Assembly (NCBI GenBank): GCA_963575645.1
Contig: OY754466.1
Span: 31,900,001 to 31,964,000 of the forward strand
Length of the DNA stretch: 64,000 nt
Source: Xanthostigma xanthostigma
Lineage: Eukaryota > Arthropoda > Insecta > Raphidioptera > Raphidiidae
Reading direction: 5' to 3'
Position numbers and translations under genes: made by a program
Shown here: one piece after another, positions 51,958-61,900 of the stretch
Layout: every line of letters starts with the position of its first letter
Numbering within the stretch: position 1 is the stretch's first letter
The notes under the pieces: model-generated
What the model saw: only the letters and a program-made list of their open reading frames with translations
Database searches by the model: none
Told to the model about the DNA's origin: nothing

Positions 51958-53606
51958 TTAAGTAAACTTACCTTTGTAAAATAAAGCAATTTTGCCTATA
52001 AGGACTCATTTGCACCTAATTGTCGTTAAGCATGTAAAAACTGCTTGTCTGCGTTAAAATAATGGTTAATATGCAGTTTGCATTTTCTTATGAGAGAATG
52101 ATCCAAACCTGAATGTTATAGTGTAAATAGACTTACCCTCATGAAATAAAGCAATTTTGCCTATAAAGACTTATTTGCACCTAATTGTCGTAAAGCATGT
52201 AAAAACTGCTTGTCTGCGTTTAAATAATGGTTAATATGCAGTTTGCATTTTCTTATGAGAGACAGATCCAAACCTGAATGTTTTAGTGTAAATAGACTTA
52301 CCTTCATAAAATAAAGCAATTTTGCCTATAAGGACCCATTTGCCCCTAATTGTCATAAAGCATGTAAAACTGCTTGTATGCGTTAAAATAATGGTCAATA
52401 TTCAGTTTGCATTTTCTTATGAGAGAATGATCCAAACCTGAATGTTATAGTGTAAATAGACTTACCCTCATAAAATAAAGCAATTTTGCCTATAAGGACT
52501 CATTTGCACCTAATTGTCATAAAGCATGTAAAGACTGCTTGTATGCGTTAAAATAATAGTTAATATGCAGTTTGCATTTTCTTGTGAGAGAATGATCCAA
52601 ACCTGAATGTTATAGTGTAAGTAAACTTACCTTTGTGAAATAAAGCAATTTCGCTTATAAGGACTCATTTACACCTAATTGTCGTAAAGCATGTAAAAAC
52701 AGCTTGTCAGCGTTAAAAAAATGGTTAATATGCAGTTTGCATTTTCTTACGAGAGAATGATCCAAACCTGAATGTTATAGTGTAAATAGACTTACCTTCA
52801 TGAAATAAAGCAATTTTGCCTATAAGGACTCGTTTGCCCCTAATAGTCATAAAGCATGTAAAAACTGCTTGTATGCGTTAAAATGATAGTAAATATGCAG
52901 TTTGCATTTTCTTATGAAAGAATGATCCAAACCTAAATGTTATAGTGTAAATAGACTAACCCTCATGAAATTAAGCAATTTTGCCTATAAGGACTCATTT
53001 GCACCTAATTGTCATAAAGCTTGTAAAAACTGCTTGTATGCGTTAAAATATTGGTTAATATGCAGTTTGCATTTTCTTATGAGAGAATGATCCAAACCTA
53101 AATGTTATAGTGTAAGTAGACTTACCCTCATGAAATAAAGCAATTTTGCCTATAAAGACTCATTTGCACCTAATTGTCGTAAAGCATGTAAAAACTGCTT
53201 GTCTGCGTTTAAATAATGGTATATATGCAGTTTGCATTTTCTTATGAGAGAAAGATCCAAACCTGAATGTTATAGTGTAAATAGACTTACCCTTCATGAA
53301 ATAAAGCAATTTTGCCTATAAGGACTCATGTGCCCCTAATTGTCATAAAGCATGTAAAAACTGCTTGTATGCGTTAAAATAATGGTTAATAGGCAGTTTG
53401 CATTTTCTTATGAGAGAATGATCCAAACCTGAATGTTATAGTGAAAATAGACTAACCCTCATGAAATAAAGCAATTTTGTTTATGAGGACTCATTTGCAC
53501 CTAATTGTCGTAAGGCATGTAAAAACTGCTTGTCTGCGTTAAAATAATGGTTAATATGCAGTTTGCATTTTCTTATGAGAGAATGATCCAAACCTGAATG
53601 TTATAG
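51958..53606. repeat. Common three-monomer triad plus copy of 49,420-50,633
   Basis: 51,958-52,392 holds a triad seen many times: GTTTAAGTAAAC with GTCGTTAAGC; CCCTCATG with TATAAAGAC and TTTAAATAATGG; GACAGATCC with GTTTTAGTG, CTTCATAAAATAAAG and GTAAAACTG. Other copies lie near 16.8, 22.4, 26.4, 35.0, 43.9, 47.0 and 62.0 kb. From 52,393 the sequence follows 49,420-50,633. No gene or spacer lies at the join. Confidence 0.8.
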
Positions 53607-53616
53607 TGTAAATAGA

Positions 53617-56295
53617 CTTACCTTCACGAAATAAAGCAATTTTGCCTATAAGGACTTATTTGCCCCTAATTGTCATAAAGCATGTAAAAACTGCTTGTAT
53701 GCGTTAAAATAATGGTTAATATGCAGTTTGCATTTTCTTATGAGAGAATGATCCAAACCTGAATGTTATAGTGTAAATAGACTTACCCTCATGAAATAAA
53801 GCAATTTTGCCTATAAGGACTTATTTGCACCTAATTGTCGTAAAGCATGTAAAAACTGCTTGTCAGGGTTAAAATAATGGTTAATATGCAGTTTGCATTT
53901 TCTTATGAGAGAATGATCCAAACCTGAATGTTATAGTTCAAATAGACTTACCTTAATGAAAAAAAGCAATTTTGCCTATAAGGACTTATTTGCCCCTAAT
54001 TGTCATAAAGCATGTAAAAACTGCTTGTATGCGTTATAATGATAGTAAATATGCAGTTTGCATTTTCTTATGAGAGAATGATCCAAACCTGAATGTTATA
54101 GTGTAAATAGACTAACCTTCATGAAATAAAGCAATTTTGCCTATAAGGACTCATTTGCCCCTAATTGTCATAAAGCATGTAAAACCTGCTTGTATGCGTT
54201 ATAATGATAGTAAATATGCAGTTTGCATTTTCTTATGAAAGAATGATCCAAACCTAAATGTTATAGTGTAAATAGACTAACCCTCATGAAATTAAGCAAT
54301 TTTGCTTATAAGGACTCATTTGCACCTAATTGTCATAAACTTGTAAAAACTGCTTGTATGCGTTAAAATAATGGTTAATATGCAGTTTGCATTTTCTTAT
54401 GAGAGAATGATCCAAACCTAAATGTTATAGTGTAAATAGACTTACCTTCATGAAATAAAGCAATTTTGCCTATAAAGACTTATTTGCACCTAATTGTCGT
54501 AAAGCATGTAAAAACTGCTTGTCTGCGTTTAAATAATGGTTAATATGCAGTTTGCATTTTCTTATGAGAGAAAGATCCAAACCTGAATGTTATAGTGTAA
54601 ATAGACTAACCTTCATGAAATAAAGCAATTTTGCCTATAAGGACCCATTTGCCCCTAATTGTCATAAAGCACGTAAAACTGCTTGTATGCGTTAAAATAA
54701 TAGTTAATATGCAGTTTGCATTTTCTTATGAGAGAATGATCCAAACCTGAATGTTATAGTGAAAATAGACTTACCTTTGTAAAATAAAGCAATTTTGCCT
54801 ATAAGGACTCATGTGCCCCTAATTGTCATAAAGCATGTAAAAACTGCTTGTATGCGTTAAAATAATGGTTAATAGGCAGTTTGCATTTTCTTATGAGAGA
54901 ATGATCCAAACCTGAATGTTATAGTGAAAATAGACTAACCTTTGTAAAATAAAGCAATTTTGCCTATAAGGACCCCTTTGCCCTAATTGTCATAAAGCAT
55001 GTAAAAACTGCTTGTAAGCGTTAAAATGATAGTAAATATGCAGTTTGCATTTCCTTATGAGAGAATGATCCAAACCTAAATGTTATAGTGTAAATAGACT
55101 AACCCTCATGAAATAAAGCAATTTTGCCTATGAGGACTCATTTGCACCTAATTGTCGTAAAGCATGTAAAAACTGCTTGTCTGCGTTAAAATAATGGTTA
55201 ATATGCAGTTTGCATTTTCTTATGAGAGAATGATCCAAACCTGAATGTTATAGTGTAAATAGACTTACCTTCACGAAATAGAGCAATTTTGCCTATAAGG
55301 ACTTATTTGCCCCTAATTGTCATAAAGCATGTAAAAACTGCTTGTATGCGTTAAAATAATGGTTAATATGCAGTTTGCATTTTCTTATGAGAGAATGATC
55401 CAAACCTGAATGTTATAGTGTAAATAGACTTACCCTCATGAAATAAAGCAATTTTGCCTATAAGGACTCATTTGCACCTAATTGTCGTAAAGCATGTAAA
55501 AACTGCTTGTCAGGGTTAAAATAATGGTTAATATGCAGTTTGCATTTTCTTATGAGAGAATGATCCAAACCTGAATGTTATAGTCTAAATAGACTTACCT
55601 TAATGAAAAAAAGCAATTTTGCCTATAAGGACTCATTTGCCCCTAATTGTCATAAAGCATGTAAAAACTGCTTGTATGCGTTATAATGATAGTAAATATG
55701 CAGTTTGCATTTTCTTATGAGAGAATGATCCAAACCTGAATGTTATAGTGTAAATAGACTAACCTTCATGAAATAAAGCAATTTTGCCTATAAGGACTCA
55801 TTTGCCCCTAATTGTCATAAAGCATGTAAAACCTGCTTGTATGCGTTATAATGATAGTAAATATGCAGTTTGCATTTTCTTATGAAAGAATGATCCAAAC
55901 CTAAATGTTATAGTGTAAATAGACTAACCCTCATGAAATAAAGCAATTTTGCCTATAAAGACTCATTTGCACCTAATTGTCGTAAAGCATGTAAAAACTG
56001 CTTGTCTGCGTTTAAATAATGGTTAATATGCAGTTTGCATTTTCTTATGAGAGAAAGATCCAAACCTGAATGTTATAGTGTAAATAGACTAACCTTCATG
56101 AAATAAAGCAATTTTGCCTATAAGGACCTATTTGCCCCTAATTGTCATAAAGCACGTAAAACTGCTTGTATGCGTTAAAATAATAGTTAATATGCAGTTT
56201 GCATTTTCTTATGAGAGAATGATCCAAACCTGAATGTTATAGTGAAAATAGACTTACCTTTGTAAAATAAAGCAATTTTGCCTATAAGGACTCAT
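53617..56295. repeat. Ten-monomer tandem duplication (1,647 bp)
   Basis: CTTCACGAAATA (53,622/55,269), GTCAGGGTT, GAAAAAAAGC, GCGTTATAATGATAG and GCACGTAAAACTG repeat with an initial offset of 1,647. Copy two (55,264-56,295) lacks one monomer, the AAATTAAGC/GTCATAAACTTG monomer found near 54,285-54,450. GTCAGGGTT and GTCTAAATAG otherwise occur only in the first 13.1 kb, so this is a left-type island inside the right half. A GACCCCTTTGCCC monomer near 54,970 has lost one base. Confidence 0.85.
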
Positions 56296-56916
56296 TTGCA
56301 CGCAATTGTCGTGAAGCATGTAAAAACTGCTTGGCTGCGTTAAAATAATGGTTGATATGCAGTTTGCATTTTCTTATGAGAGAATGATCTAAACCTGAAT
56401 GTTATAGTGTAAATAGACTAACCTTCATTAAATAAAGCAATTTTGCCTATAAGGACGCATTTGCCCCTAATTGTCATAAAGCATGTAAAAACTGCTTGTA
56501 TGCGTTAAAATAATGGTTAATATGCAGTTTGCATTTTCTTATGATAGAATGATCCAAACCTGAATGTTATAGTGTAAATAGACTTACCCTCATGAAATAA
56601 AGCAATTTTGCCTATAAGGACTTATTTGCACCTAATTGTCATAAAGCATGTAAAAACTGCTTGTAAGCGTTAAAATGATAGTAAATATGCAGTTTGCATT
56701 TTCTTATGAGAGAATGATCCAAACGTAATTGTTATAGTGTAAATAGACTAACCCTCATGAAATAAAGCAATTTTGCCTATAAGGACTCATTTACACCTAA
56801 TTGTCGTAAAGCATGTAAAAACTGCTTGTCTGCGTTAAAATAATTGTTAATATGCAGTTTGCATTTTCTTATGAAAGAATGATCCAAACCTGAATGTTAT
56901 AGTGGAAATAGACTTA
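56196..56916. repeat. Four-monomer block, near copy of 110-830
   Basis: Carries GGTTGATATG (56,350), CTTGGCTGCG, CATTAAATAAAG, GACGCATTTG, AAACGTAATTG (56,721) and GTGGAAATAG in the order seen at 110-830, offset 56,086. Together with 53,617-56,295 it forms about 3.3 kb of left-type monomers flanked on both sides by right-type blocks. Confidence 0.85.
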
Positions 56917-58929
56917 CCCTCATGAAATAAAGCAATTTTGCCTATAAAGACTTATTTGCACCTAATTGTCGTAAAGCATGTAAAAACTGCTTGTCTGCGT
57001 TTAAATAATGGTTAATATGCAGTTTGCATTTTCTTATGAGAGACAGATCCAAACCTGAATGTTTTAGTGTAAATAGACTTACCTTCATAAAATAAAGCAA
57101 TTTTGCCTATAAGGACCCATTTGCCCCTAATTGTCATAAAGCATGTAAAACTGCTTGTATGCGTTAAAATAATGGTTAATATGCAGTTTGCATTTTCTTA
57201 TGAGAGAATGATCCAAACCTGAATGTTATAGTGTAAATAGACTTACCCTCATGAAATAAAGCAATTATGCCTATAAGGACTCATTTGCACCTAATTGTCA
57301 TAAAGCATGTAAAAACTGCTTGTATGCGTTAAAATGATAGTAAATATGCAGTTTGCATTTTCTTATGAGAGAATGATCCAAACCTGAATGTTATAGTGTA
57401 AATAGACTTACCTTAATGAAATAAAGCAATTTTGCCTATAAGGACTCATTTGCACGCAATTGTCGTGAAGCATGTAAAAACTGCTTCTCTGCGTTAAAAT
57501 AATGGTTAATATGCAGTTTGCATTTTCTTATGAGAGAATGATCTAAACCTGAATGTTATAGTGAAAGTAGACTAACCTTTGTGAAATAAAACAATTTTGC
57601 CTATAAAGACTCATTTGCACCTAATTGTCGTAAAGCATGTAAAAACTGCTTGTCTGCGTTTAAATAATGGTATATATGCAGTTTGCATTTTCTTATGAGA
57701 GAAAGATCCAAACCTGAATGTTATAGTGTAAATAGACTTACCCTTCATGAAATAAAGCAATTTTGCCTATAAGGACTCATTTGCCCCTAATTGTCATAAA
57801 GCATGTATTAACTGCTTGTCTGCGTTTAAATAATGGCTAATATGCAGTTTGCATTTTCTTATGAGAGAAAGATCCAGACCTGAATGTTATAGTGTAAATA
57901 GACTTACCCTTAATGAAATAAAGCAATTTTGCCTATAAGGACTCATTTGCAGCTAATTGTCGTAAAGCATGTATTAACTGCTTGTCTGCGTTTAAATAAT
58001 GGCTAATATGCAGTTTGCATTTTCTTATGAGAGAAAGATCCAGACCTGAATGTTATAGTGTAAATAGACTTACCCTCATGAAATAAAGCAATTTTGCCTA
58101 TAAGGACTCATTTGCAGCTAATTGTCATAAAGCATGTAAAAACTGCATGTATGCGTTAAATAATTGGTTAATATGCAGTTTGCATTTTCTTATGAGAGAA
58201 TGATCCAAACCTGAATGTTATAGTGTAAATAGACTTACCCTCATGAAATAAAGCAATTTTGCCTATAAAGACTCATTTGCACCTAATTGTCGTAAAGCAT
58301 GTATTAACTGCTTGTCTGCGTTTAAATAATGGCTAATATGCAGTTTGCATTTTCTTATGAGAGAAAGATCCAGACCTGAATGTTATAGTGTAAATAGACT
58401 TACCCTTAATGAAATAAAGCAATTTTGCCTATAAGGACTCATTTGCCCCTAATTGTCATAAAGCATGTAAAAACTGCTTGAATGCGTTAAAATAATGGTT
58501 AATATGCAGTTTGCATTTTCTTATGAGAGAATGATCCAAACCTGAATGATATAGTGTAAATAGACTTACCTTTGTAAAATAAAGCAATTTAGCCTATAAG
58601 GACTCATTTACACGCAATTGTCGTGAAGCATGTAAAAACTGCTTGTCTGCGTTAAAATAATGGTTAATATGCAGTTTGGCTTTTCTTATGAGAGAATAAT
58701 CTAAACCTGAATGTTATAGTGTAAATAGACTAACCTTCATGAAATAAAGCAATTTTGCCTATAAGGACTCATTAACCCCTAATTGTCATAAAGCATGTAA
58801 AAACTGCTTGTATGCGTTAAAATAATGGTTAATAGGCAGTTTGCATTTTCTTATGAGAGAATGATCCAAACCTGAATGTTATAGAGTAAATAGACTTACC
58901 CTCATGAAATAAAGCAATTTCGCTTATAA
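56913..58929. repeat. Copy of 47,177-49,148
   Basis: Offset 9,736-9,737 from the TATAAAGAC/GACAGATCC monomer to the CATTAACCCC/TTAATAGGCAG monomer, including the composite monomer at 57,572 (here starting CTAACC rather than CTTACC). Private changes are TTTGCAGCTAATTGTCG (57,948) and TTTGGCTTTTC (58,676). The last monomer, 58,885-58,930, is a mix (ATAGAGTAAAT, then TTTCGCTTATAAGG) that leads into the next block. Confidence 0.85.
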
Positions 58930-61900
58930 GGACTCATTTGCACCTAATTGTCATTAAGCTTGAAAAAACTGCTTGTATGCGTTAAAATAATGGTTAATAT
59001 GCAGTTTGCATTTTCTTATGAGAGAATGATCCAAACCTGAATGTTATAGTGTAAATAGACTAACCCTCATGAAATAAAGCAATTTTGCCTATAAGGACTC
59101 ATTTGCACCTAATTGTCATAAAGCATGTAAAAACTGCTTGTATGCGTTAAAATGATAGTAAATATGCAGTTTGCATTTTCTTATGAGAGAATGATCCAAA
59201 CCTAAATGTTATAGTGTAAATAGACTTACCTTAATGAAATAAAGCAATTTTGCCTATAAGGACTCATTTGCACGCAATTGTCGTGAAGCATGTAAAAACT
59301 GCTTCTCTGCGTTAAAATAATGGTTAATATGCAGTTTGCATTTTCTTATGAGAGAATGATCTAAACCTGAATGTTATAGTGAAAGTAGACTTACCTTTGT
59401 GAAATAAAACAATTTTGCCTTTAAGGACTTATTTGCACCTAATTGTCGTAAACCATGTAAAAACTGCTTGTCTGCGTGAAAATGATAGTCAATATTCAGT
59501 TTGCATTTTCTTATGAGAGAATGATCCAAACCTGAATGTTATAGTGTAAATAGACTTACCCTCATGAAATAAAGCAATTTTGCCTATAAGGACTCATTTG
59601 CACCTAATTGTCATAAAGCATGTAAAAACTGCTTGTATGCGTTAAAATAATAGTTAATATGCAGTTTGCATTTTCTTGTGAGAGAATGATCCAAACCTGA
59701 TTGTTATAGTGTAAGTAAACTTACCTTTGTGAAATAAAGCAATTTCGCTTATAAGGACTCATTTACACCTAATTGTCGTAAAGCATGTAAAAACAGCTTG
59801 TCAGCGTTAAAAAAATGGTTAATATGCAGTTTGCATTTTCTTACGAGAGAATGATCCAAACCTGAATGTTATAGTGTAAATAGACTTACCTTCATGAAAT
59901 AAAGCAATTTTGCCTATAAGGACTCGTTTGCCCCTAATAGTCATAAAGCATGTAAAAACTGCTTGTATGCGTTAAAATGATAGTAAATATGCAGTTTGCA
60001 TTTTCTTATGAAAGAATGATCCGAACCTAAATGTTATAGTGTAAATAGACTAACCCTCATGAAATAAAGCAATTTTGCCTATAAGGACTCATTTGCACCT
60101 AATTGTCATAAAACTTGTAAAAACTGCTTGTATGCGTTAAAATAATGGTTAATATGCAGTTTGCATTTTCTTATGAGAGAATGATCCAAACCTGAATGTT
60201 ATAGTGTAAATAGACTTACCCTCATGAAATAAAGCACTTTTGCCTATAAGGACTCATTTGCACCTAATTGTCGTAAAGCATGTAAAAACTGCTTGTCAGC
60301 GGCAAAATAATGGTTAATATGCAGTTTGCATTTTCTTATGAGAGAATGATCCAAACCTGAATGTTATAGTGTAAATAGACTTACCCTTAATGAAATAAAG
60401 CAATTTTGCCTATAAGGACTCATTTGCCCCTAATTGTCATAAAGCATGTAAAAACTGCTTGAATGCGTTAAAATAATGGTTAATATATGCAGTTTGCATT
60501 TTCTTATGAGAGAATGATCCAAACCTGAATGTTATAGTGTAAATAGACTTACCCTCATGAAATAAAGCACTTTTGCCTATAAGGACTCATTTGCACCTAA
60601 TTGTCGTAAAGCATGTAAAAACTGCTTGTCAGCGGCTAAATAATGGTTAATATGCAGTTTGCATTTTCTTATGAGAGAATGATCCAAACCTGAATGTTAT
60701 AGTGTAAATAGACTTACCCTCATGAAATAAAGCAATTTTGCCTATAAGGACTCATTTGCACCTAATTGTCATAAAGCATGTAAAAACTGCTTGTATGCGT
60801 TAAAATAATAGTTAATATGCAGTTTGCATTTTCTTGTGAGAGAATGATCCAAACCTGAATGTTATAGTGTAAGTAAACTTACCTTTGTGAAATAAAGCAA
60901 TTTCGCTTATAAGGACTCATTTACACCTAATTGTCGTAAAGCATGTAAAAACAGCTTGTCAGCGTTAAAAAAATGGTTAATATGCAGTTTGCATTTTCTT
61001 ACGAGAGAATGATCCAAACCTGAATGTTATAGTGTAAATAGACTTACCTTCATGAAATAAAGCAATTTTGCCTATAAGGACTCGTTTGCCCCTAATAGTC
61101 ATAAAGCATGTAAAAACTGCTTGTATGCGTTAAAATAATGGTAAATATGCAAATTGCATTTTCTTATGAAAAAATGATCCAAACCTGAATGTTATAGTGT
61201 AAATAGACTTACCTTTGTAGAATAAAGCAATTTTGCCTATAAGGACTCATTTGCACGCAATTGTCGTGAAGCATGTAAAAACTGCTTCTCTGCGTTAAAA
61301 TAATGGTTAATATGCAGTTTGCATTTTCTTATGAGAGAATGATCCAAACCTGAATGTTATAGTGAAAGTAGACTTACCTTTGTGAAATAAAACAATTTTG
61401 CCTTTAAGGACTTATTTGCACCTAATTGTTTTAAACCATGTAAAAACTGCTTGTCTGCGTGAAAATAATAGTCAATATTCAGTTTGCATTTTCTTATGAG
61501 AGAATAATCCAAACCTGAATGTTATAGTGTAAATAGACTTACCCTCATGAAATAAAGCAATTTTTCCTATAAGGACTCATTTGCACCTAATTGTCATAAA
61601 GCATGTAAAACTGCTTGTATGCGTTAAAATAATGGTTAATATGCAGTTTGCATTTTCTTGTGAGAGAATGATCCAAACCTGAATGTTATAGTGTAAGTAA
61701 ACTTACCTTTGTGAAATAAAGCAATTTCGCCTATAAGGACTCATTTGCACCTAATTGTCGTAAAGCATGTAAAAACTGCTTGTCTGCGTTAAAATAATGG
61801 TTAATATGCAGTTTGCATTTTCTTATGAGAGAATAATCCAAACCTGAATGTTATGGTGTAAATAGACTAACCTTCATGAAATAAAGCAATTTTGCCTATA

